Below are positions 32,366 through 40,302 of a stretch of DNA of 64,000 nt, one piece after another. The notes under the pieces are model-generated. The model was not told where the DNA came from. It did no database searches and worked only from the letters and a program-made list of their open reading frames with translations. Where the stretch lies: contig NZ_JBQKJT010000005.1 of NCBI RefSeq assembly GCF_052117125.1, positions 62,001-126,000 on the forward strand, read 5' to 3'. The DNA is from Avoscillospira_A sp052117125 (GTDB lineage Bacteria > Bacillota > Clostridia > Oscillospirales > Oscillospiraceae). The stretch's first letter is position 1, and the number at the start of each line of letters is the position of its first letter. The position numbers were made by a program, and so were the translations under genes.

Positions 32366-35300
32366 TTAGAACGGCTGTACCGTCATGACAAAGCGGGTCA
32401 GAATGGTCGCGACCTGCTCGCGGGTAGCCAAGGCATCGGGGCTCAGCAGATTGTTGCCGGAACCCTGAATCAGACCCTGTTCCACAGCCCAGGCCATAGA
32501 CGTCTGGGCCCAGTCGCTGACGGTGTGGCTGTCCGAGTAGCCGCTCAGATCGTAATTGACAGCGGGGCTGCCGGCATAACGCCACAGCATGGTGACCAGC
32601 TGCTCTCTCGTATGAGGAGCGTCCACGTTGGTACCGTCAGAAATGCCGGAGGTCATGGCCCATGTTCTGCCCGCCTCGTACCAGGTGGAACCGGTGGTGG
32701 TGTCCACGCCGTCCATACGGGCCAGTACAGTCCACAGCATGCCGCGGGTCATGTCGGAGCTGGGCGAGAAGGTGGTGTTGCTGGTGCCGTTAAACAGCTC
32801 ACGGCTGGTGACAAAGTCGATGAAATCGCTGGACCAGTGGCCGGTGGGAATATCCGCGAAAGTCTGAGCATTGTCGACCAGCACCACCGTATCGCCGTCA
32901 GACAGGGACACGGTCACGCCGTTGTCGGAGGGGATGGTGCTACGCAGGAGTTCCAGACTACCGTCTGCCTTTTGCAGCATAGCTACAGTGCCGTAATCGG
33001 CATTCTCCACAGGAATCTCCACGGGGACATTTTTCTGACCGCCCAGGCCGACTGTAACCGTAGGAGCCTGCTGGGTATTACTGGAGGCAGACAGCGCGGG
33101 CAGAGGAAGGGTCACGGGCTGCTGACTGGAGACAGCGGCAGACACCACACTGGAGGGAACGCTCACCTGCACCGTGGTCTTGTTGCTGGTGGCAACGGCG
33201 GTGGAGGTGGCGCCGTTGGCTTCCTTGCGTGTCGTGGTAACAGTGCCGTCGGGCTTGGTCTCCACCGACTGGGAAGAACCGTCGGGATACTTGGTGGTTT
33301 TGATTACGGTGCCGTCGGACTTGGTCTCCGTAGTGGTGGTGGAGCCGTCGGGGTTCGTCACAGTCTCGATCTGGCTGGAGCCGCCGGTGGTACCGGTGCT
33401 GCCGCCGGAGCTGCCGCCACCGGAAGGCGCATCGGTGCAGACCACGTCGGCACGGTTGCGGATGCGGATACGGGCCGGTTCACCGGCAAAGGACGTATCG
33501 TAGGAGGCCAGACCGGTTGCGATGATGTAGCGGCCCTCGCTCAGGCCCTGCACCTCGGCATCCTTGGTGATGTAGCCGTCGATAAAGACACGGCCGATGG
33601 TTCCGGCGCTGTCGCGGACCAGAATGGTCTGAATGAGACCATTGGCGGATTCAAACGATACCACGGTACCGCGCAGGGTGACCAGACTGCCCAGATAAGA
33701 GCGGTCGTTCAGCTGTGCGGCGGTGATCTCCTTGGGAGCGGGCACGGTGTCGGTGCCGACCTTGGTGATGGAGGAGACGGCAATCTGCCGCTCGCCCTGA
33801 TAGGAGGAGGTGGTGCCGGTGATCCGGACCCGGTCGCCGATCTGGAAGTTGCCCGCCACGGGGAAGGCGTTGATACCGGCGGTGCCGTCCTGCACATAGA
33901 TGCAGTCAAAGAAGGCGGTATCCTTGTCGTAGCCGGAGGCGTTGGACGTGACGATGCCCTCAATGGTGTACTTGACGCCTTCATTCTTCTGGGCCTGGAC
34001 TTCCGAAATGGGGCTGATGGTGGTGGGATTGATGTAGTTTACGAGGTTTTCGCAGATATTGTAGTTGGAATAGTTCTTTTCTGCGGCGGAGTCCACCTGG
34101 GCCTGCACCTCGAAGTTGGACAGGAACGCCGCGCCGGAAACCACGATGAGACCCTGACCGGGCAGCTCCTCGGTGGCCAGAATCAACAGACGGTTGTCAC
34201 CGTCGGCCACGGGGTAAGTGGGCACGGCATCGCCGCTAATGCCCATTTGATCGCTGTCCTTGGAATAGGTGCTGCTATGGCCGTAGACCACAGGAGAAAC
34301 CGTCTCCGGCAGCGTGGCCGTGGGCTGTCCGGAGGCATCCACCGCATAGATGGACGCGCCGCCGTACTGGCTGAACCGCTGGGAATACTTGTTGTCATTG
34401 GGATGGGCGGCGTCAAACTCCACGCCCTTCATCAGGAAGTGCTCCCAGTTGTAGGTGGAGAAGTACAGCCGCTGGGGCTGGCCGCCGTTGAGGGCGTCGT
34501 CCATGGTGGCATCGTCGCTGATGCGCAGAGAGGAACCCAGTGCCGCCAGGATCTTGTTCTGCTGAGCAGCCATGTGATCCGCTTCCGGGAACGGCTTGTA
34601 ATTCTCATAGTAGTCCGACCAACCGGCCAGAACCACCATGCCGCCTGCGGCGTTGAACGCATTCAATGCGGCGATTTCCTCGTCGCTGTAGTTGTCGTAG
34701 GGATCGCGGAGGGCGTTGCCGTTGCGGCGGGAGGGCGCGGTGAGCACGATGGCCCGGTACTTGCCGTTGGCATTTTCACAGGCGGCCAGCAAATCCGCGC
34801 TGGTGTTCAGCTCCACGGTGCGCACGGCATAGCCTGCGGCCAGGGCGCTGAAGTTGCCCATGGACTTGTTGTAGTTGCCGCTGACGTACTCATTGTGATG
34901 GGAGGCGTCGATGCCCACATAGACCAGTCGGGCCGCGTCCAGAACATCCAGCGTGATGTCGCTGGTATAGGTGAACTCCTTCCCATTCTGTACCAGGGTG
35001 ACCGCCACGGTGATGGTGGTCAGGCGGGCTTCAGTGGGCGTAAAGTTCCAGCTGACGGTCTGCGTGGAGGAAGCAGCCAGATCACCCAGACCGGTCTGGG
35101 TCCCCAGGACCTGCCCATTGCTGGTATAGGTGATGGACTGGATGGTGGCGGGAGTCGACTCACTGTTGAACAGGTTGGTTTTCAGCTCCACAGCCTCGCC
35201 GGTGACGGGGATGGAGGTACCGCACTCCACGGAGGAAATACCCAGTTTCAGGGTTTCACCCACCCAGACAGGGGCTGTCACAGCGATATCGCCGTCGCTC

Positions 35301-38044
35301 TGGGTCACACGGATAAAGTAGTAGGTATAGTCGGCGGGGAGGGTGCAGGACAGGTTGCCGGCGGCCAATTCGGCGGCGTCGCTCCAGGTATAGGCGACCT
35401 TACCGGTGTTGACCACCACTTCCACCTTGGCGGTGGAGTCGGAGGCATCGGGATCAAAGACATTGACCTTGATTTCGACCGTCTCCGGGACCTGCTCGAT
35501 GATGGAGCCGAGCACCTGATCGTTGAGGGTGTAGTTGATTTCCAGGTTCTTGTCTTCGGTGGCGTAGATGCGATAGTTGCGGATGGCCTCGTAGATGCCT
35601 TCCTGGCTGAAATCATCGGTCAGAACCACGTCGCGGGCGTCGTTGGCATTGCCCCACTTGCCCTTATGGTTGTCCTGGTTGTTGGTGGGGGCCACATGCC
35701 AGCCCTTGTCCAGAGCCATGATGTAATAGGAATAGCTGGGGAAGTAGCCGCCGGAGCCAATGGCGCCTTCACCGTTGCCCACTTCCACCAGATACATCCG
35801 CGAATCGATGACGGGATCATAGTAGGCAAAATCCGCAAAGGTGCCGAAGGTGGCGCCGGGATGGTTGAACTGGCTGATGGAATCAGTCAAAGCCTCGTTT
35901 TTCAGCACTTCATAGTAGGCCTTCATACCGGCGTCGGATTCCTTGCTGTTGAGGGTTTTGTTGTTGCGGGAGACAAGGCCGGGAGTATTAAAGGTGTTGA
36001 TGTGGCCGGGGCCGCCGGACCAGGTCATCTCAAAGCCGGCCAGAGCCACACGGGTGCCGGCGTACTGCTCGTTGAATGCAGACACCGTATTGCGGTAGGT
36101 GTTCCACTTGTCGCGGCTTTCTGCCGTCATCTGGCTGGGATCATAGAGGGCAGCCTCGGGATTGGCAGCGCTGCTGGTGTCGAAATAGTTGGAGTGATCC
36201 GTAAAGGCCGCAAAATCCACATTGGCGCTTTCCGGCAGATTGGCCACATAGTCCAGGCCCTCCTGCAAGGTGCCGGCGCCGTCGGAGTATTCAGCGGTGT
36301 GGGAGTGAAGCTGACCGAAGTAGAGCTGATACTGAGAGGTACCAATCAGGAAACTCCAGCTGCGTTCCACGGTTTTGTTGTCAGCGCGGGTGACGGTAAC
36401 GGTGGCGGTATACCGCCCATCGGACAGGGCATCGGAAACCGCGTAGGTGGCGGAATTACCCTGAACGGTCATGGGCTGCTTGTCCAGAAGTGTGCTGGTG
36501 GGGCCCTTGAGCGTCAGTACCACCGTGGGATTCTCACCGGCGTTGGCAAAGTCCACCTGAATGGTAGGCTGCTTGTTGTCGCCGGTCTGAGAGCCGGCAG
36601 CGGGAGAGACAGTATTGATGACCGGCTCATCCACCACAGTCAGCTTGGCCGTACCGGTAAAGGGCACGTCCTTGGTATCGGTACCGGTGACGGTAATGGT
36701 CATTTCACCGGCCGTCAGTTTATCGCCGGGGATGGTGAAGGAGTAGGTACCGTTGGTGTTGGTAAGCTGTGCTGGTGTCTCGCCGTATTTGGCCTCCGGT
36801 TCGCCCTTGACACCGAAGACGGCGTCCACGGTAAAGGAAACCGTGTAATCCTGGCTGATATAGGCTTTGGGCAGCTCGCCGAAGGTCACGACCGGCGCAT
36901 TGACCACGCCTTCAGTGACAGTGAGGTTGCCATCCACCGTGTAGAACTGGAAGGTATAGATATCCTTGTCACTGTCGTTGTACAGGCTGTAGGTTTTATA
37001 AGAGTCGCTGTAATACTCCAGATACTGGGAGTTACCCTTGTATTTGGCGGTACGGCTCTCCAGAGTAAAGCCGCCGTTGTACTCCGCCAGCTTCCAGTCG
37101 GCATCGTCGGAAGCGTCCTTGGAGTAGAACGAATTACTGCCGGTGCCGTTGGAGCAGAGGTAGCCGTCATGCTCGGTCTTGAAGCGCCACCAATCACCGT
37201 TCTGTTCTGCGGTGAATACACGGCCGCCGTTGGCGGGCGTTACAGTGGTGCCGCTGACGGTGGCTGCGGCGTTGTTGATGGAGGGGCTGGTCACGTTGTC
37301 ATCCTGTCCGGCCAGAACGCCATTGGCGCCCACATTGTAAATGACAACGGTATCGCCAGCTTTAAAGGGCAGATCGGGGCCTTCCGGCGTGGGCGGAGCG
37401 GGCACTTCCACATCGCTTACGTCATAAAAGCCCAATGCGAACATTCCCTCGCTGCCGGGGGAGATTTTCCCATAGCCGCTCCAATAGTTTTTGGCTGCAA
37501 ACCACTCCATATATACGTTGCGGTCAACGTTCTTAATGTAGTACAGACCGTCGGAAGTGGCTTCCAAAGTCCAGGTGTTATGCTTTTCTCCCAGCGGCAT
37601 ACGGGAGTATTTATCACCCATACCGATTTTCTGGCCTTCATAGGCAAAGGACCAGGTGCCGTCACTGTTATCCGAAACCGTCCACACATCATTGGTGGAG
37701 AAGCCGGAAATAGTGGTTCCATCAATGGTGATGTCGGTACCGGTGTTGTAAAAGCCGTTATAGACACCCGAGAGGGTTTTTTTGTATTCAGGGTTGTAGA
37801 TAACGACCTTCATGCCGTCCTGCAACACGGTATCATCTCCCAGCGTGTAGACAGGAGAAGCGGCACCATTGGGGGGGGCCATCGTTAAGGTAGATGTGAA
37901 ATTATCATCTGTAAAAAGGGATTGCTCAGAGGTTGGTTGATTGATAGTGCTGGTTGGGGCGGCAAGTGCTGCCGTGGGCCACAGAGAGAGCAGCATGACT
38001 GCGCTCAACGCGGCGGAGAGAACTCTGTTCAGTCGTTTTCGCAT
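32366..38044 (-). CDS. Giant secreted PHP/CehA-like metallohydrolase with three SLH domains
   Basis: A 1,892-residue exported protein. Signal peptide RLNRVLSAALSAVMLLSLWPTAALAA; two beta-rich repeats (about 45-400, each with GxxVVIYN); Ig-like segments. A PHP metallohydrolase domain of CehA type (about 570-900) shows LYFGQLHSHTAEYSDG, FAAFTDHSNYF, QFNHPGATFG and NNQDNHKGKWG, giving the metal-binding His/Asp set. A DUF4350/GATase-like region (about 1050-1250), an OB-fold-like nucleic-acid-type domain (about 1350-1470), a Gly/Ser/Thr linker and three C-terminal SLH repeats (from about 1725) follow. Possible wall-bound phosphoesterase. Start follows AAAGGATGG. A promoter 240 bases upstream implies a long leader. 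Confidence 0.88.
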   Translation of the reverse strand: MRKRLNRVLSAALSAVMLLSLWPTAALAAPTSTINQPTSEQSLFTDDNFTSTLTMAPPNGAASPVYTLGDDTVLQDGMKVVIYNPEYKKTLSGVYNGFYNTGTDITIDGTTISGFSTNDVWTVSDNSDGTWSFAYEGQKIGMGDKYSRMPLGEKHNTWTLEATSDGLYYIKNVDRNVYMEWFAAKNYWSGYGKISPGSEGMFALGFYDVSDVEVPAPPTPEGPDLPFKAGDTVVIYNVGANGVLAGQDDNVTSPSINNAAATVSGTTVTPANGGRVFTAEQNGDWWRFKTEHDGYLCSNGTGSNSFYSKDASDDADWKLAEYNGGFTLESRTAKYKGNSQYLEYYSDSYKTYSLYNDSDKDIYTFQFYTVDGNLTVTEGVVNAPVVTFGELPKAYISQDYTVSFTVDAVFGVKGEPEAKYGETPAQLTNTNGTYSFTIPGDKLTAGEMTITVTGTDTKDVPFTGTAKLTVVDEPVINTVSPAAGSQTGDNKQPTIQVDFANAGENPTVVLTLKGPTSTLLDKQPMTVQGNSATYAVSDALSDGRYTATVTVTRADNKTVERSWSFLIGTSQYQLYFGQLHSHTAEYSDGAGTLQEGLDYVANLPESANVDFAAFTDHSNYFDTSSAANPEAALYDPSQMTAESRDKWNTYRNTVSAFNEQYAGTRVALAGFEMTWSGGPGHINTFNTPGLVSRNNKTLNSKESDAGMKAYYEVLKNEALTDSISQFNHPGATFGTFADFAYYDPVIDSRMYLVEVGNGEGAIGSGGYFPSYSYYIMALDKGWHVAPTNNQDNHKGKWGNANDARDVVLTDDFSQEGIYEAIRNYRIYATEDKNLEINYTLNDQVLGSIIEQVPETVEIKVNVFDPDASDSTAKVEVVVNTGKVAYTWSDAAELAAGNLSCTLPADYTYYFIRVTQSDGDIAVTAPVWVGETLKLGISSVECGTSIPVTGEAVELKTNLFNSESTPATIQSITYTSNGQVLGTQTGLGDLAASSTQTVSWNFTPTEARLTTITVAVTLVQNGKEFTYTSDITLDVLDAARLVYVGIDASHHNEYVSGNYNKSMGNFSALAAGYAVRTVELNTSADLLAACENANGKYRAIVLTAPSRRNGNALRDPYDNYSDEEIAALNAFNAAGGMVVLAGWSDYYENYKPFPEADHMAAQQNKILAALGSSLRISDDATMDDALNGGQPQRLYFSTYNWEHFLMKGVEFDAAHPNDNKYSQRFSQYGGASIYAVDASGQPTATLPETVSPVVYGHSSTYSKDSDQMGISGDAVPTYPVADGDNRLLILATEELPGQGLIVVSGAAFLSNFEVQAQVDSAAEKNYSNYNICENLVNYINPTTISPISEVQAQKNEGVKYTIEGIVTSNASGYDKDTAFFDCIYVQDGTAGINAFPVAGNFQIGDRVRITGTTSSYQGERQIAVSSITKVGTDTVPAPKEITAAQLNDRSYLGSLVTLRGTVVSFESANGLIQTILVRDSAGTIGRVFIDGYITKDAEVQGLSEGRYIIATGLASYDTSFAGEPARIRIRNRADVVCTDAPSGGGSSGGSTGTTGGSSQIETVTNPDGSTTTTETKSDGTVIKTTKYPDGSSQSVETKPDGTVTTTRKEANGATSTAVATSNKTTVQVSVPSSVVSAAVSSQQPVTLPLPALSASSNTQQAPTVTVGLGGQKNVPVEIPVENADYGTVAMLQKADGSLELLRSTIPSDNGVTVSLSDGDTVVLVDNAQTFADIPTGHWSSDFIDFVTSRELFNGTSNTTFSPSSDMTRGMLWTVLARMDGVDTTTGSTWYEAGRTWAMTSGISDGTNVDAPHTREQLVTMLWRYAGSPAVNYDLSGYSDSHTVSDWAQTSMAWAVEQGLIQGSGNNLLSPDALATREQVATILTRFVMTVQPF

Positions 38045-38285
38045 AATACAGTAACCATCCTTTCTGCAAGTGATACCGCGGCAAGCCGCGCTCCGGTTTC
38101 CGATGTATAAGTGGTGGACATACCTCCCCTGCTGTTGCGGAATCCTGTGAGAAAAACCGGGATGGCCCTCTCCTCTCTCGTCTTTGCGCACAGGCCGATT
38201 CATTTTTACTGCCATGCGTACCGTCTGAAAAAAGGACTGGATTCCATTCCAATCAGAGGAAGCAATGGCAAAATGATCTGATTTC
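38045..38285 (-). promoter_or_regulatory. Long structured 5' leader of the giant SLH gene, candidate cis-regulatory RNA
   Basis: From the predicted transcript start near 38,279 the leader is about 235 bases. Visible complementary pairs are CCGGTTT (near 38,160) with AAACCGG (near 38,095), CCTGTG (near 38,190) with CACAGG (near 38,145), and a CGCGG-CTTG-CCGCG hairpin (around 38,078-38,091) just before the ribosome site. The motif ACGCA..GGCA...GCGCAAAG recalls part of the cyclic-di-GMP-I consensus but the remainder does not fit. Class unknown. Confidence 0.45.
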
Positions 38286-38314
38286 ATACTAGCAGAAAAT
38301 AATTGGAAATGCAA
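38286..38314 (-). promoter_or_regulatory. Promoter of the giant SLH gene
   Basis: Minus strand TTGCAT (38309-38314), 17-base spacer, TAGTAT (38286-38291). Confidence 0.6.
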
Positions 38315-38580
38315 TCGGATTTTTATGTAATTTAGACAAAATCATTGTAAAAAACACAATCTATGCAGAAAAATTATACGTTTTTGGAAATATGTCTTAA
38401 AAACTTTAAATCATAAAAATGGTAAATCGGTAGAAAAAGCTGGAAACGTGTCCTATTTTCACCATGGAAACTTTTGTATACTGCTGTCATGCGTACAGCA
38501 AATGCAGGCGCCGGTTTTCTAAAAGAACGTTGCGGTCGGGGATATTGTTTTGCAATGCTTGGTTCGACCAGAGCAAAAAT
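38315..38580. other. AT-rich intergenic DNA
   Basis: A strongly AT-rich stretch (38315-38460) upstream of the SLH gene promoter, then sequence with no gene likeness. No repeats or RNA genes recognised. Confidence 0.5.
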
Positions 38581-38614
38581 ATCCCGGCTCCGAGAATCAT
38601 CTCAGAGCCGGGAT
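38571..38614 (-). terminator. Terminator of the desulforedoxin-like gene
   Basis: ATCCCGGCTC (38581-38590) pairs with GAGCCGGGAT (38605-38614); on the minus strand it is followed by ATATTTTTG. Confidence 0.78.
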
Positions 38615-38747
38615 GGCTATACGCTGTAAGAATTGACACTTACCTTTGATCGCGTTTCAGTTTTATCAGGCGTTCTAAAAACGATCACAAAGGTCAATGC
38701 TTCCAAACAGTTTCCAATCTTCAGAAGGAGCGTGTCACACGCGAAAC

Positions 38748-39077
38748 TCAGTCAAGGATCTCCATGAGCTTGCCGCAGCAGAACGGAATGGGTTCGCCTT
38801 TCTTCACATGCTCAGTACGGTTGCAGGTGACGCAGTAAACGTCGGTGTCGTAGGGCGCTGTCACCACAGGAATCGCCTTGGCCTCCTCTTCGCTAAGGCC
38901 CTCAATGTGGAACTTGGCGGACTTGTTTTCCGTGCGGACGTATACACCCAGGGGTTCCAGGCGCTTGGTGCCGCCGGTGCAGTTGCCCATCTTGATCCAG
39001 AGGGCCTCCAGCTCCACGGCCTCGGCGGGGGTTTCAGGGATAAACTCTGCGATATCTTTGTCCAGTCTGATTTTCAT
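38748..39077 (-). CDS. Small protein with desulforedoxin/rubredoxin-like Cys4 knuckle
   Basis: A 109-residue protein. The N-terminal ~75 residues have an alpha/beta appearance (ETPAEAVELEALWIKMGNCTGGTKRLEPLGVYVRTE). The C-terminus carries CVTCNRTEHVKKGEPIPFCCGKLMEILD, a CxxC...CC arrangement like the desulforedoxin iron/zinc site. It follows the DUF6951-type gene and the rubrerythrin-like 3' end on the same strand, so an oxidative-stress role is likely. The start follows AGGAGG. A hairpin at 39117-39150 sits in its 5' region. Confidence 0.75.
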   Translation of the reverse strand: MKIRLDKDIAEFIPETPAEAVELEALWIKMGNCTGGTKRLEPLGVYVRTENKSAKFHIEGLSEEEAKAIPVVTAPYDTDVYCVTCNRTEHVKKGEPIPFCCGKLMEILD

Positions 39078-39116
39078 GATAAGATCCTCCTAAAAAGTTC
39101 TTGCAATCGATGTAGA

Positions 39117-39150
39117 ACAGGAGAGAGCCGTGACGACAGCTCCCTCCTGT
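39117..39150 (-). other. Hairpin between the DUF6951-type and desulforedoxin-like genes
   Basis: 12-bp arms ACAGGAG.GAGC and complement with one mismatch. There is no U-tract on the minus strand, so it is more likely an RNA-processing or stability element than a terminator. Confidence 0.45.
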
Positions 39151-39173
39151 AAATTATACATTAGACAAAGAGG

Positions 39174-39497
39174 TTATGCGTCCAGAAACCGGATAGAAGC
39201 GTCTTTTTTCAATGCCAAATGGCACTCCGCTTCTGCGCACTTGGTAATACCGGCAATCACCGGACAACCGCAGTGGACGGGAAAATGCTCCGATGCATAT
39301 TCAAACAGGGGACCACAGCCGGGACGCACCAGACAGAGTTCATAGGCGTCAAAGCTGTTACCCAAGGTCTGCATCATTTTCTGAACGGCTTCGCAGCCGG
39401 TGGCTACCGACAGTTCCACCTCCTGCTGATCTTCAGAGGACGCGGTGACAATGGTGGTAAAGCCGCAGATACCCGGTTCGATGGTAACCTTTGTCAT
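39174..39497 (-). CDS. DUF6951-type small Cys-containing protein
   Basis: A 107-residue protein with spaced cysteines (EPGICGFTT, ATGCEAVQ, LVRPGCGPLFEYA, HCGCPVIAGITKCAEAECHLAL). Such proteins occur next to rubrerythrin and NADH-peroxidase genes in anaerobes and may bind a metal or cluster. It begins 7 bases after the stop of the rubrerythrin-like gene, so it was originally part of that operon; element A now separates it from the rubrerythrin promoter. Confidence 0.72.
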   Translation of the reverse strand: MTKVTIEPGICGFTTIVTASSEDQQEVELSVATGCEAVQKMMQTLGNSFDAYELCLVRPGCGPLFEYASEHFPVHCGCPVIAGITKCAEAECHLALKKDASIRFLDA

Positions 39498-39503
39498 GGG
39501 AAA

Positions 39504-39560
39504 TTAACCGAAGTAACGGTTCAGCAGGCCCTCGAAAGCCTTGCCGTGGCGGGCTTCGTC
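39504..39560 (-). pseudogene. 3' end of a rubrerythrin-like (ferritin-like peroxidase) gene, cut off by element A
   Basis: In frame on the minus strand the last 18 codons read DEARHGKAFEGLLNRYFG followed by TAA at 39504-39506. This is the C-terminus of the rubredoxin/ferritin-like NADH peroxidase family. The upstream codons are replaced by the left end of element A from 39561. A second version ending KRYFNK is at 58941-59000. Confidence 0.8.
39520..39560. repeat. Attachment site, left junction of element A (attL-type)
   Basis: Matches 58960-59000 in all but one of 41 bases, with 35 identical in a row (39520-39554). It lies in the last codons of the rubrerythrin-like gene, the usual kind of target for tyrosine integrases. 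Confidence 0.75.
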
Positions 39561-39699
39561 TGGTGATAGGATTCTTCTACCGTATCAATTAGACTATATA
39601 AGGCTCTCAGCGTAATCGAAAAGTTTTTTGCCCACGCTTTGCCCACAAAAAATACGCTCTGCAAATCCAGTACCGAGTCAGGCTCCACAAGGGAAATGC

Positions 39700-39999
39700 T
39701 TACTTATTCTGGCTCGTCGCAGATTTGGCTTTAGACCGATGCCGGGTGGCTTTCTTGGTCACATGGTCGTACTCGATCAGTCCGGCATCCATCTCGCGGA
39801 TGAAGTCCTCTACGGCAATGGTTGCCACTTTGGTACTGCCCAGCTTGACCGCCCGCAGCAGCTTGACGCTGATGAGGTCATACACCATGTTCTTATTGAC
39901 CTTCAAAATCTTCGCTACCTGCGGAACTGTCAAAAACTCGCAATCGGTTCGCCGGACTTCCTCTACCGCAGCGCGGGTCTGTTCATTCATTGCATTCAT
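39700..39999 (-). CDS. Excisionase-like HTH DNA-binding protein of element A
   Basis: A 99-residue MerR-like HTH protein of the excisionase family: DCEFLTVPQVAKILKVNKNMVYDLISVKLLRAVKLGSTKVATIAVEDFIREMD is the helix-turn-helix plus wing. A basic tail follows (KKATRHRSKAKSATSQNK). ATG 39999 is placed 9 bases behind AGGAGG; a closer ATG at 40005 is too near. The gene lies beside the left att site, as expected for a recombination-directionality factor. Near-identical to 59140-59439. Confidence 0.82.
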   Translation of the reverse strand: MNAMNEQTRAAVEEVRRTDCEFLTVPQVAKILKVNKNMVYDLISVKLLRAVKLGSTKVATIAVEDFIREMDAGLIEYDHVTKKATRHRSKAKSATSQNK

Positions 40000-40072
40000 G
40001 CTCATGCACCTCCTGCTCAAAAGTATAGAGGGTGCATGAGCATTTCGCAAAAAATTACAGACCTAATTTTAG

Positions 40073-40264
40073 TCAGGCTGATTGGCTTTCGTCCAGAGCC
40101 TTGACTTCATCCGCGCTGATTTCCAGCACATCGGCAATATCTTCGTAGGTGTACTTGCCTGCTTTCAACATACGCCGCGCAGTTTTAATCATCCGGGCCT
40201 TATCAGCTTTAAGTGCCGCTTCACGCGCAGCTTCGTTTCTCATATCTTCCATAGCCTTGCACAT
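40073..40264 (-). CDS. Free-standing Rpn C-terminal domain (63 residues)
   Basis: The product matches the last 59 residues of the adjacent Rpn nuclease: MCKAMEDMRNEAAREA is shared, then RRMLKAGKYTYEDIADVLEISADEVKALDESQSA versus RRMLKSGKYTYEDIADILEISVDEVKALDESQSA. It has its own ribosome site GGGAG 8 bases before ATG 40264. The C-terminal part looks like a small HTH. It arose by tandem duplication of the 3' end of the Rpn gene. In E. coli short intragenic Rpn C-terminal proteins neutralise the full-length toxin, so this could be a separately encoded antitoxin. Confidence 0.75.
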   Translation of the reverse strand: MCKAMEDMRNEAAREAALKADKARMIKTARRMLKAGKYTYEDIADVLEISADEVKALDESQSA

Positions 40265-40277
40265 AGTCGCAACTCCC
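40077..40277. repeat. Tandem duplicate of the Rpn 3' end, copy 1
   Basis: Parallels 40306-40496. The stretch around the ribosome site and start codon (about 55 bases) is identical, the rest diverged. Confidence 0.8.
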
Positions 40278-40302
40278 TTGATTGAGTCAAAACGAAACCG
40301 TG

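Larger units (their letters stand above)
39511..40078. repeat. Left-end direct repeat, copy in element A
   Basis: 568 bases nearly identical by eye to 58951-59518 at a constant offset of 19,440. It covers the att site, two GCCCAC boxes (39630-39635, 39641-39646) that may be integrase arm sites, and the excisionase-like gene. Similarity stops at 40078. Confidence 0.88.

Noticed and set aside
31979..37888. 1,969-codon open frame on the plus strand opposite the giant SLH gene
   Set aside because: Antisense shadow: Gly/Val/His-rich product without domains, no ribosome site, while the minus-strand frame has a signal peptide, PHP motifs and SLH repeats.
38045..38285. Assignment of the leader as a cyclic-di-GMP-I or cobalamin riboswitch
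   Set aside because: Only short fragments (GCGCAAAG, CCGCAAC) agree; the remaining conserved segments and helices do not fit, so it is left unclassified.
38464..38649. 61-codon frame in the AT-rich region
   Set aside because: No ribosome site, overlaps the terminator of the minus-strand gene.
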